Part shown: positions 42,416 through 51,166 of the stretch, piece by piece
Layout: every line of letters starts with the position of its first letter
How positions within the stretch are numbered: the stretch's first letter is position 1
NCBI GenBank assembly: GCA_028690445.1
Contig: JAQVBE010000010.1
Coordinates: 1 to 64,000, forward strand
From: Aliarcobacter sp.
GTDB lineage: Bacteria > Campylobacterota > Campylobacteria > Campylobacterales > Arcobacteraceae
Length of the DNA stretch: 64,000 nucleotides
Direction: 5' to 3'
Made by a program: the position numbers and the translations under genes
The notes under the pieces: model-generated
What the model saw: only the letters and a program-made list of their open reading frames with translations
What the model was told of the DNA's origin: nothing
The model's database searches: none

Positions 42416-44413
42416 CTATAAAGATTCTAAATACTCATCAAATCCTATTAATTTGAAATCTATTAAAGAATCCAGATAAGGCTGAAGCAAAAATTGCTTA
42501 GCACTTGAAATCTTCAAATCTTGTATTAACTGAATAGCAGTTAAAAAATCTGCATCTGGATCATTTAATATAACTTTAATTAATGAAATTTGAATAGAAG
42601 CATCATTATATCTTCCAGCTTCAAGCAATGCAGCAACCATTAAATACATACTATATTTATCTTCTAATTTATACTCTGATTGTAAATATTCTAATGTTTT
42701 AATTGCTTCATCAGGTGAATTAGAATGTAAATCTCTCAAAGCTTTCGTTCTTAAATAAGAAGGTGTTTTTTTACCTGAAATATTCATATCAGCTTTTAAA
42801 AAAATACCTAATCCTTTTAAAATATCAACATAAAATCTCGTTATAATCAAAGGTCCTTCTAAAAACTGATTATTTAAACTCAAAGGAATAGAATCTTGTA
42901 ATCTTGAATAATAAGTGTAGTCCGACTCAGCTTTTCTTCTTTGTACCATTTTTATTAAAAAGGTTAATGGATCTTTAAAATGCTCATCAAGTAACGCATG
43001 ATTTTCACTTACATTTCCAGTTTTCATTGCTTTTAAGAAATCTAATGCTTTATAAAATATTGTGTTTTCATATTCAAAAGGCTTATCTGCTGAAGAAAAC
43101 TGAGGATTCATAAATAATTTATAAATTTCTTTTGAGAAATAATTATACAAACCATTATTACTTTTTATATTTCCTTCAATATATTCTTTATCTTTTATTT
43201 TAATATTTAATCTATTTGCTGTTATTAAATACATAATTGAATAAAGTTTATTTCCAGGATTTAATTTATATGCTCTTTCAAAATATTTAAAAGCATTATT
43301 AAAATCATTTATTTGAGCGCATGATAATGCTAAATTATAAAAAATATATGATTTTGTATCTTTTGTTAACATCTTTTCTAGCTCTACAACCCTAATAATT
43401 GGGTCTTCTTTTACAATTTTTAGGAATTTTGCATTATATTCAACCATCTCTTCAAGATTAAGAATACTCTCTTTTTGATTATATATAAAGCCTTTTAAGC
43501 TATCATAAATAATCTCTTGTGAATCTGAAAAAATAAATGGCGCAAAATAAAAAATAAAATCTATTTTTCGATTATCATCAAAATTTATAACTGAATTTAA
43601 GTATTGATTAGAAGTAAATTTACTTTGATTGAAGAAAATTTCCAAAGGCAATTCTGTATTTGCTTTAAAAGTACTTCTTCTTTCATTTATTAAATCTAAT
43701 GTTTCTTTTAATTGATCAATGTTATTCATTTTAAGATTTGTAAAACTTGTAAACCACAAGATTTTATCAATAGTATTTGGATTTGCATTTTGTTCTTTAG
43801 CTTTTTTTAGAAATAAATTTGCTCTTATATAATCTTTTAATTTTATATAAATTAATGCTTTTTTTAAATCCATCGCATAATCCATTGTATTTAAAACCTC
43901 TAAAGCATTTTCATATTCTTTTAATATTATATACGTATCAGAAAGCATTCTTTTTGAATGTTCTGATAAATTTTTATATTTTTTTGAAGTCTTAACAATA
44001 GTATCAAGATATTTATTATCTTTTGAAATTTGATACAAATAATAACAAGCTGCCAGATAAGGATATGTGTGAATATTTGCATTTTCTGGTTTTTCATAAA
44101 TTTTATTTAAATATACTATTGCATTATCAACTGAACCTAATTTATAATAGGCAATTCCCATATTTAAGTACGAAGGTACTTCTAATATTTTAGAAGTTTT
44201 TTCAAAAAGTTTAATAGCTTCTTCATATTCATTTTTACTTAAATGCAATACTGCTTTATTAAAATCAATTTGCAAAGATAAATTTTCTTGAGATTTAACT
44301 AGCTTTTCAAACTGAAATATTATTTCTGGTTGAGATTCCATTAAGTCATCAACAGCATATAAAATACTATTGAAAAATATTGCTAATAATAATATTTTAT
44401 ATACTAGTTTCAT
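42416..44413 (-). CDS. Second secreted TPR protein of the flagellar island
   Basis: The 665-residue protein has a signal peptide or N-terminal anchor (MKLVYKILLLAIFFNSILYA) followed by TPR repeats, for example AVLHLSKNEYEEAIKLFEKT, SYLNMGIAYYKLGSVDNAIVYLNKI and LALSCAQINDFNNAFKYFERAYKLNPG, up to the C terminus. It lies between flgE-side genes and the FlaG-like promoter. It is not obviously a duplicate of the other 665-residue TPR gene at 30947-32944. A periplasmic motor scaffold role (PflB/PflA-like) is a guess based on position and architecture. Confidence 0.75.
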   Translation of the reverse strand: MKLVYKILLLAIFFNSILYAVDDLMESQPEIIFQFEKLVKSQENLSLQIDFNKAVLHLSKNEYEEAIKLFEKTSKILEVPSYLNMGIAYYKLGSVDNAIVYLNKIYEKPENANIHTYPYLAACYYLYQISKDNKYLDTIVKTSKKYKNLSEHSKRMLSDTYIILKEYENALEVLNTMDYAMDLKKALIYIKLKDYIRANLFLKKAKEQNANPNTIDKILWFTSFTNLKMNNIDQLKETLDLINERRSTFKANTELPLEIFFNQSKFTSNQYLNSVINFDDNRKIDFIFYFAPFIFSDSQEIIYDSLKGFIYNQKESILNLEEMVEYNAKFLKIVKEDPIIRVVELEKMLTKDTKSYIFYNLALSCAQINDFNNAFKYFERAYKLNPGNKLYSIMYLITANRLNIKIKDKEYIEGNIKSNNGLYNYFSKEIYKLFMNPQFSSADKPFEYENTIFYKALDFLKAMKTGNVSENHALLDEHFKDPLTFLIKMVQRRKAESDYTYYSRLQDSIPLSLNNQFLEGPLIITRFYVDILKGLGIFLKADMNISGKKTPSYLRTKALRDLHSNSPDEAIKTLEYLQSEYKLEDKYSMYLMVAALLEAGRYNDASIQISLIKVILNDPDADFLTAIQLIQDLKISSAKQFLLQPYLDSLIDFKLIGFDEYLESL

Positions 44414-44427
44414 TACTCTACTAAAGC

Positions 44428-44757
44428 CTAAACCATTGCATTAACTTGAGCATAAAGCTCTTCATTTCTTTTTTGTAGTTCATCTAATTTATTTTTTAAA
44501 TTAATATTTTCAATACGCATTTCTTGTAAATCATCTCTAGCAACTTGTAGATTTCCTTGGTTGGATTTTAATGTATTCGCACTTATTTTTACTTGTTTTT
44601 CATATCTTTCAATTAGTGACTCAAACTTAGTAATCTCTTCTTGTAAAATATTTTTTTCTTCATTTACTTTCTTATATAAAGATTTGTAAACATTTGCACT
44701 TGAAAAAAAGTAGAGTAATAAAACTCCAAGTACTATAATTAATAAAAAATTTTCCAA
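44428..44757 (-). CDS. Membrane-anchored coiled-coil protein
   Basis: The 109-residue protein has one N-terminal membrane helix (LLIIVLGVLLLYFF) followed by an uninterrupted coiled coil (about 25-105; ILQEEITKFESLIERYEKQ and LKNKLDELQKRNEELY). It starts with TTG with AGGA five bases ahead. It is 51 bases downstream of flgE and 14 bases ahead of the TPR gene, so it is likely in the same transcript. No family recognised; it might connect the TPR protein to the inner membrane. Confidence 0.65.
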   Translation of the reverse strand: MENFLLIIVLGVLLLYFFSSANVYKSLYKKVNEEKNILQEEITKFESLIERYEKQVKISANTLKSNQGNLQVARDDLQEMRIENINLKNKLDELQKRNEELYAQVNAMV

Positions 44758-44808
44758 AGTTATCCTATTTAAGTATAAATAGAGTAGAAAATCTACTCTA
44801 TTTAAAAA

Positions 44809-46881
44809 TTATCTTTTTAAACCAATTAAGGTAGTTAGAAGTTCATCAGATGTAGTAATTGATTTCGCATTTGCTTCAAAAGCTCTTTGAAATACCATTA
44901 GATTTACTAAACTTTCTGATAAATCTGCTGTACTTAATTCTAATGTTTTTGATTTAATTTCTGCTGTTTTATTATTATTCAAATTATATGTCGGTTCTCC
45001 CGATTCATTTGTTTTTGCTAATAAATTATTCCCAACTGGATTTAATCCTCTATTATTATTAAAAACAGCAACAGCAGCTTGTCCTATTGCAAATTCAGCT
45101 CCATCTTGTTTCATTGTAATTAACCCTGTACTATCAACAGAAAATTCTCCAAATGCTGAATCAGAAATTCCTAAAGTATCTAGTCTTAATTGTAAACTTC
45201 CTTTAGATGCTGTTTGATCAACTTTATTTATTATTTCTATAAATTCAGCTCCTGCTCCTTTTCTTCCTGAGTAGTTCGCGTTTACATCAAGAGGTTCAAA
45301 TGTTCCAACAGTTGTTGGATCACCTTTCATACTTCCTGTAAATTCAACATCGTAATTTGTATCTAATGTCTCTACTACTAAATTCCCATTTACATTTCTT
45401 GCAGTTACATATTTTGACAATGAGGTATCTGTATTTATTTTAGTAATAATATCATCAATGCTTGTAACAGGAGTAATACTTATAGGTAAAGTAGGAACAG
45501 TAACATTTTTCCCTATTTCTTTATCATAAATATTTATTCCATAAGTAAAAGTTGTTGTTGCTCCTATTTTTAAATCACCAGCAGTATAAACATCTTGTTG
45601 TTTTCCTGTTATTAATTTACTTAAAGCTTCTTTTGATGTTTTTAATCCAGTTATTCCTGAAACTGTTGATGATGTTACTTTTGTTTGGAAATTTCCTTGT
45701 AATGTTGTTCCACTTGCTACTTCACCTATTTCTGAAATTCTAAATGCTTGTCCAGGTATCAACGATTTTATTTGTATAATACCTTTTAACATATCTGAAT
45801 TTTTTGTAGAATTTGTATAAGTTTCTGTTAGAGCCAGTGCATCTGCATGTCCTGAATCTATTGCCATTGTTGCAACTAAACCTGGCATAGTAGAAATTTG
45901 ATCTGATAATGCTTTATAAGTTGCTATTTTCCCTGCCAATTTATCATATGCAGCATTTTCACCAGGTGATAATGCAACTGGAACAGCGACTGTTCCTGGA
46001 TTAGTAACCAAACCATAAGCTGTTCTTTCTGCTGGGCTTAAATCATTAAACAACTCAACTTTTAATGCTTGACTAGCTGTCGATACTATAAAATTTTGAA
46101 ATTTCTTCTCACCATTTATATAAGCATATATTTGGTCTCCATCACTTCCTATTATAGAATCTGTTCCTGATTTAAAGTTTATTTGCGAAATTTGAGCGTT
46201 TGTGGTATCAAATACACCATCTGGTTGATCTTTTAATTTTTGCAACCAACTCGTATAATCTTTTATTGCTTCTTCTATATCTGATATTTTTGCTGATTTT
46301 GTTTTTGCTCCATCTCCACTAAATGCTGTTGTTGAATCAGATTTTGCACTAAGTGTATAATCCGTTGCTTTTGCAGTAACTGTCTCAACATAAGTATCAT
46401 GTCTTATTATTTTTGTACCTAATAATTTTGTATAATCATTAGTAAAAACACTTGCATTTGGATTTGTACTTGTAACATCATTTTGGCTATCAATTGCACT
46501 CATCATCCAACCTTGTACTGCATTCCCTGCTGAATCTTGAAGGGTTCCATTATCACCCATTCTAAAGTTTCCTGCTCTTGTATAAAAGGTTTCTGCTGTT
46601 CCTAGAGTATTTTTATTTACTACGGTAAAAAATCCATCCCCATATAAAGCCATATCATAATTTACACCTGTTAATTTTGTACCACCTTGTGTATACAATT
46701 TCTCAGCATCAAGCACCGTAGAACCTTTTCCGATTCTATCTTGGTATATTTGATCTGCGAACGAAATTCTTGAGGCTTTATATCCTATTGTATTTACATT
46801 CGCAATATTATTTGCTTCATTATCCAAAGCTTTTTGTTGTGACGCTAATCCTGAGATCCCCGTCCAAAGTGCTCCTATCAT
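44809..46881 (-). CDS. flgE: Flagellar hook protein FlgE (long copy)
   Basis: The 690-residue protein has the rod/hook N-terminal motif (SGLASQQKALDNEANNIANVNTIGYKA), the LYGDGFFTVV and FYTRAGNFRMG blocks of the core domain, a long variable middle (about 160-540) exposed on the hook surface, and the C-terminal helix (VNLMVFQRAFEANAKSITTSDELLTTLIGLKR). It is the larger of two adjacent hook-type genes; the two share the N- and C-terminal motifs but differ in the middle. This longer copy is the better candidate for the main hook protein. Confidence 0.9.
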   Translation of the reverse strand: MIGALWTGISGLASQQKALDNEANNIANVNTIGYKASRISFADQIYQDRIGKGSTVLDAEKLYTQGGTKLTGVNYDMALYGDGFFTVVNKNTLGTAETFYTRAGNFRMGDNGTLQDSAGNAVQGWMMSAIDSQNDVTSTNPNASVFTNDYTKLLGTKIIRHDTYVETVTAKATDYTLSAKSDSTTAFSGDGAKTKSAKISDIEEAIKDYTSWLQKLKDQPDGVFDTTNAQISQINFKSGTDSIIGSDGDQIYAYINGEKKFQNFIVSTASQALKVELFNDLSPAERTAYGLVTNPGTVAVPVALSPGENAAYDKLAGKIATYKALSDQISTMPGLVATMAIDSGHADALALTETYTNSTKNSDMLKGIIQIKSLIPGQAFRISEIGEVASGTTLQGNFQTKVTSSTVSGITGLKTSKEALSKLITGKQQDVYTAGDLKIGATTTFTYGINIYDKEIGKNVTVPTLPISITPVTSIDDIITKINTDTSLSKYVTARNVNGNLVVETLDTNYDVEFTGSMKGDPTTVGTFEPLDVNANYSGRKGAGAEFIEIINKVDQTASKGSLQLRLDTLGISDSAFGEFSVDSTGLITMKQDGAEFAIGQAAVAVFNNNRGLNPVGNNLLAKTNESGEPTYNLNNNKTAEIKSKTLELSTADLSESLVNLMVFQRAFEANAKSITTSDELLTTLIGLKR

Positions 46882-46961
46882 GACTTATCCTTTATTTGTA
46901 TAAGGTGATGAACTTAAATGTTCATATATTAATACTAATTTATAGAACTAATATAAAAACA

Positions 46962-48422
46962 TTATTTTTTTAATTCAATAGCTGTTTTTAACATCTCATC
47001 AGAAGTTGTAATTGATTTAGAATTTGCTTCAAAGGCTTTTTGATATACTAATAAGCTTGTTAAACTATTTCCCAAGTTTGCTGTACTTAATTCCAATGAA
47101 TTACTAACTAATTTATTTAATTTTCCTGCATACAATGCTTTTCCTGACTCTGAAGAAGTTTGATAAAGATTATCACCTTGAGGATCAAGCCCTTGTTCAT
47201 TTTTAAAATCTGCTGTTTGTAATTTTCCAACTATAAATTTATTATCATTATCTTTTAAAAAAACTACTCCTTCACTTATTTCAATTGTACCAAAAGTATT
47301 TTTAGATAAATTCAAGTTTGCCAATTTTAATTGGATTTCATTGACAGATAAAGATTCTTGACCAACTAAAGATAAAGTATTCGTAATATCTAATAATTCT
47401 GCATTAGATAACTCTAATGCACTTTTTAAAGCTTGTCTTGAACTATTAACTAATCCAATTCCTGAACCTAATTTGGCATTTTGAGAATTTGTTACTGATA
47501 AATAATTTTCATTTATTTGAGCATCTTTTATCAAAACTTCTTTTGCTGGAATTAAAGAATTAATAGTCAACATTCCAGTAGTTGTATTAACAGTTGAACT
47601 TAATCCTTTAATATCTGAAATTTTATCAGATAGTTTTTTTAATGTCGTTCCCATATCTGTATCAAAAAATTGTGTTATTTCGTCATTATTTATTCTAATT
47701 TTAATAAAATTATCTGTATTAACCAATTGATTCATAGATCCTGACATATCTACATTCGTAATTTGAGAAGTTGATGGCGAAGGTACAGCTGTTGAATTTG
47801 ATGAGTATAAATCAAGTTTACTTTTATAATCAGCAATTAAAGCTTCAATATCTGCAATTTGTGCTGATTTTGTTTTATATCCTTCTCCACTAACACCTTT
47901 ATCAACAGCTTTTGTATTATAATCAGTTGCTCTTGCATTTATTGTCTGCAAAAAATTATTATTACTTATAGTTTTTGATACTATATTTTTTGTATATGTT
48001 TCATCAAATTGAGTTTTTGCAGAATTAGATGCAACAACACTATTCGATTGAGGTGTTAATCCAAGAACTTTCATGCCATTTTGAGTTTGTAATAAACCAT
48101 CTTCTGCCATATAAAAATTTCCAGCTCTTGTATAAAAAGTTTCATTACTTTTTCTATCTGAAACTATAAAATAACCTTTTCCCTCTATTGCAACATCATA
48201 TGTATTATTAGTTAATTTAACATTTCCTTGTGTCATAACTTTACTAATACTATCAAGATTAGTTCCTTTTCCATATCCATACTGATACATCATATCTTCA
48301 AAACGGATATCATCAGATTTATATCCAACGGTATTAACATTAGTAGAATTATTTGCTTCAACGTTTAATGCTTTTTCAAAAGCTGTTAACCCTGAATATC
48401 CATTCCATAATCCACTAATCAT
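46962..48422 (-). CDS. Flagellar hook protein FlgE-like (short copy)
   Basis: This 486-residue paralogue of the following flgE starts with the same type of motif (LWNGYSGLTAFEKALNVEANNSTNVNTVGYKS) but has NNSTNVN where hook proteins normally have NNIANVN. It has the core FYTRAGNFYMAEDG and the C-terminal LTSLLVYQKAFEANSKSITTSDEMLKTAIELKK. The variable surface domain is about 200 residues shorter. It follows flgD by 9 bases. It may be a minor hook, a hook cap-proximal subunit or a different hook type. Confidence 0.85.
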   Translation of the reverse strand: MISGLWNGYSGLTAFEKALNVEANNSTNVNTVGYKSDDIRFEDMMYQYGYGKGTNLDSISKVMTQGNVKLTNNTYDVAIEGKGYFIVSDRKSNETFYTRAGNFYMAEDGLLQTQNGMKVLGLTPQSNSVVASNSAKTQFDETYTKNIVSKTISNNNFLQTINARATDYNTKAVDKGVSGEGYKTKSAQIADIEALIADYKSKLDLYSSNSTAVPSPSTSQITNVDMSGSMNQLVNTDNFIKIRINNDEITQFFDTDMGTTLKKLSDKISDIKGLSSTVNTTTGMLTINSLIPAKEVLIKDAQINENYLSVTNSQNAKLGSGIGLVNSSRQALKSALELSNAELLDITNTLSLVGQESLSVNEIQLKLANLNLSKNTFGTIEISEGVVFLKDNDNKFIVGKLQTADFKNEQGLDPQGDNLYQTSSESGKALYAGKLNKLVSNSLELSTANLGNSLTSLLVYQKAFEANSKSITTSDEMLKTAIELKK

Positions 48423-48431
48423 CTTAAAACC

Positions 48432-49115
48432 TTAGAATATTTTAGTAATGTTTGAAAATGGTAAAGTAGTTAATTGATCAGAATATACACCAGCCGAAAC
48501 TCCTGCTAAAGCATATTTATGATCAGTAACTATTTTATTATTTTCATCTAATATTGTCAATTTCCCATCACTTATAACTGGTTGACCAGGCTTTGATAAA
48601 ACAATTTTATTCCCAGTTTTCACACCTTTATCATCAAGAATTTCTCCAGCAACATTATAATTAACCACTTGATTTTTTGTAGGATCTGTAGAATCAGGAA
48701 TAATAACTCTATCTTCTAGATATAAAATTTCTTGAGCTTTTACTTGGATATTTCCATTAACATTTTCAACTGATCTTACTGTATAAGCTTTACTAACTCC
48801 ATCTGCACCAATATTCCCATCTTCAATATTTTTCCCAATTATTCCTGAAGCATTAGACAATGATGACTGTGTAAATGCTGTTTGCATTCCTTGCATAGCT
48901 TTTATCATCTCTTGATTTGTATCAATAGATGACATTTGCATTTGACTTGAAAGCATTTGTGCTGAATCCATTGGTTTTGTTGGATCTTGTAATTTTAATT
49001 GTTGAATCATTAATTTCAAGAAATCCTCGTTAGTTAACTTATCATTACTAATTGCCGTTGTATAGCTATTTCCATCAATACCAACACTTGAATTTACCTC
49101 TACAGTACTAGCCAT
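48432..49115 (-). CDS. flgD: Hook assembly scaffold FlgD
   Basis: FlgD caps the growing hook and is needed for FlgE assembly. The 227-residue protein has the N-terminal FlgD motif (NEDFLKLMIQQLKLQDPTKPMDSAQMLSSQMQMSSIDT), then a beta-rich C-terminal half. Its place directly upstream of the two hook genes fits. It starts 9 bases after fliN. Confidence 0.93.
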   Translation of the reverse strand: MASTVEVNSSVGIDGNSYTTAISNDKLTNEDFLKLMIQQLKLQDPTKPMDSAQMLSSQMQMSSIDTNQEMIKAMQGMQTAFTQSSLSNASGIIGKNIEDGNIGADGVSKAYTVRSVENVNGNIQVKAQEILYLEDRVIIPDSTDPTKNQVVNYNVAGEILDDKGVKTGNKIVLSKPGQPVISDGKLTILDENNKIVTDHKYALAGVSAGVYSDQLTTLPFSNITKIF

Positions 49116-49124
49116 TTTAATCTC

Positions 49125-49412
49125 CTATATCATATGTTCTTCAAAGAAATATTGAACTACATTATCAGAATCCATTGCATCTTGAACCCTAACAGCCAAT
49201 TTATCATCTATTACAATTATATCACCAGTTCCTATTATTCTTGTATTTACATAAATTTCGCCACCTGTTCCAGCGGCTTTATGTAAAGAAATAATATCAC
49301 CATCACTTAACTTTAGAAATTCTGAGACTGTAATATTAGTACTTCCTAGCATTACATCTACAACTATCTCCGTATCAACTAATAAATCGTAATCTCTTTC
49401 ACTAATTTCCAT
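49125..49412 (-). CDS. fliN: Flagellar motor switch protein FliN
   Basis: The 95-residue protein is a single SpoA domain: VDVMLGSTNITVSEFLKLSDGDIISLHK, then GGEIYVNTRIIGTGDIIVIDDKLAVRV, typical of FliN at the base of the C-ring. It precedes flgD and has its own -10 box upstream. The second FliN-type domain in the window is in fliY. Confidence 0.9.
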   Translation of the reverse strand: MEISERDYDLLVDTEIVVDVMLGSTNITVSEFLKLSDGDIISLHKAAGTGGEIYVNTRIIGTGDIIVIDDKLAVRVQDAMDSDNVVQYFFEEHMI

Positions 49413-49440
49413 TTAAATACTTTACTTGTTATTTTGATAA

Positions 49441-49446
49441 ATTATA
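49441..49446 (-). promoter_or_regulatory. Putative -10 box of the fliN-flgD-flgE run
   Basis: TATAAT on the minus strand lies 28 bases ahead of the fliN start codon, in the 72-base gap between fliH and fliN. -35 is unclear. Confidence 0.4.
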
Positions 49447-49484
49447 TCATAAAGTTATAGTATTTAATAAGTGATTTTATTTTA

Positions 49485-50144
49485 CTAAATTATCAAATCC
49501 AAAGAATCTAACATTGTTGAAACTTTTGATTCAATATTTCCATCAAAATTGCCAAGGTCACTAGCAATCACGACACCACCTGCTGTAACATTAGCATCGC
49601 TTTTTAATTCAATAAAAGCTTCTAAATTTAATTGATCTTTTAATATCTCATAATCTTTTGGATTAAGATGTATTTGCACTTTTGATGCTGTTTTTATTTT
49701 ATCTAAAAGATGATTTATTGTCTGTTTTGCAATTTTTGGTGAATTTTCACCAACTTCTATACTAATAATTTTTTGAGCAATTGAAATAGAAGTTTTTAAT
49801 AACTTTGTTTCCATTTGAAAAGTTGCTTGTTCAAAAAATGCTGCATAATGTTTCAAATCTCTTATTGCTTGAATAACCTGAGCATCAACATCTTTACCCT
49901 TAATTCCATCACTTTCTATACTATCAACTTTTTGTGATATTTCATTTAATTTAGCAGTTAAATTTCTAACTTCAATTAAAACTGGATCTACCCGTCCATT
50001 TATTTCTCTATCATCTAAAACTGAATTTGAATTTGTAACAAGATTATTATCAACGGAAGAATTAATAAAATTGCCTAACTCATATTTTTGAACTTCTTCA
50101 TTTTTTGTTAAAATTTTTGCACTAGAATATACATTATCAGCCAT
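49485..50144 (-). CDS. fliH: Flagellar export regulator FliH
   Basis: FliH is the stator-like partner of the ATPase FliI. The 219-residue protein has a polar N-terminal half, a helical middle (AIRDLKHYAAFFEQATFQMETKLLKTSISIAQKII) and a C-terminal V-type ATPase subunit E-like domain with QIHLNPKDYEILKDQL and ITVTAGGVVIASDLG-type residues (VTAGGVVIASDLGNFDG). It overlaps fliG by one base. Confidence 0.88.
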   Translation of the reverse strand: MADNVYSSAKILTKNEEVQKYELGNFINSSVDNNLVTNSNSVLDDREINGRVDPVLIEVRNLTAKLNEISQKVDSIESDGIKGKDVDAQVIQAIRDLKHYAAFFEQATFQMETKLLKTSISIAQKIISIEVGENSPKIAKQTINHLLDKIKTASKVQIHLNPKDYEILKDQLNLEAFIELKSDANVTAGGVVIASDLGNFDGNIESKVSTMLDSLDLII

Positions 50145-51151
50145 TAATTATTCTCTCTATCAATGATTCCATCTTCTATCATTTTTTGTGTAACATCTAA
50201 CATTTTTCTTTGAGCAGCTTCAATATCTTTAATTTTAACTTTATTTGACATTTCAAACTCTTCTTTAAATCTATCTCGACCTCTTTGAGACATAGCAGAT
50301 GTAACTTTTTCCATGTCTTCTTCTGTTGCATTTTTCATTGCAATTACTACATCACCTGTATCTACATTTTGTAAAATTCTCATCATATATTCAGCATCTA
50401 AATTTAATAAATCTTCAAATACAAACATATTTTCCTTTATTTTTGTTGCTAATGAAGTATCAATACCATTGATATTTTTTAAAATATCTTGTGCTTTTGG
50501 ACCTAATTTATTAAGCATATCAGCCACAACTTTTACTCCACCAACATCTACAATTGAAGAGAATAAAGATTCTAGTTTTTTCTCTAAAACTAAAGATATA
50601 GTTCTTACTACATCAGGAGATACATCTTTAATTGTTGCTATTTGAATAGTTACTTTTACTCTTATTTCTTCATCTAATTGCATTAAAACTTCTGAAGATT
50701 TATTAGGATCCATGTGAGATAATATTACGGCAATTGTATGAGGAGATTCATCTTTGATAAAATCACTTAATTGTTTTGGATTGATTCCATCTAAATATGA
50801 AAAAGCTTGCGAAGCTAGTTTCATTCTAGATAATTTAGCTAATACTTCATCCGCCTCGTTTTTACCAAGCGATTTGTATAAAATTTCTCTTGCAAAGTCG
50901 TATCCACCAGAACTTATAAAACTTTTTGACCTTGTATATAAATGAAATTCTTCTAAAACCGCTAAAGAAACCTCTTTATTTATTGATGTAATTTGTGTAA
51001 TAGCAGTAGATATTGCTTCAACTGTATCTTTTTGAAGATGTTGAAATATTTTTACTGTAGATTCTTCACCAATTAATACAAAAAATCTAGCGACTTTTTC
51101 CATCATTGACATTCCTCTTAGAATATCACTTTCTTTTGAACTTTCAGCCAT
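50144..51151 (-). CDS. fliG: Flagellar motor switch protein FliG
   Basis: FliG is the rotor protein that meets the stators. The 335-residue protein has the three expected helical domains. Conserved features are KVARFFVLIGEES at the start, LSDFIKDESPHTIAVILSHMDP in the middle ARM domain, and the C-terminal charged helix with FVFEDLLNLDAEYMMRILQNVD and the SQRGRDRFKEEFE block that carries torque-helix charges. It lies 15 bases after fliF. Confidence 0.95.
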   Translation of the reverse strand: MAESSKESDILRGMSMMEKVARFFVLIGEESTVKIFQHLQKDTVEAISTAITQITSINKEVSLAVLEEFHLYTRSKSFISSGGYDFAREILYKSLGKNEADEVLAKLSRMKLASQAFSYLDGINPKQLSDFIKDESPHTIAVILSHMDPNKSSEVLMQLDEEIRVKVTIQIATIKDVSPDVVRTISLVLEKKLESLFSSIVDVGGVKVVADMLNKLGPKAQDILKNINGIDTSLATKIKENMFVFEDLLNLDAEYMMRILQNVDTGDVVIAMKNATEEDMEKVTSAMSQRGRDRFKEEFEMSNKVKIKDIEAAQRKMLDVTQKMIEDGIIDRENN

Positions 51152-51166
51152 TGTTTAACACCTTTT

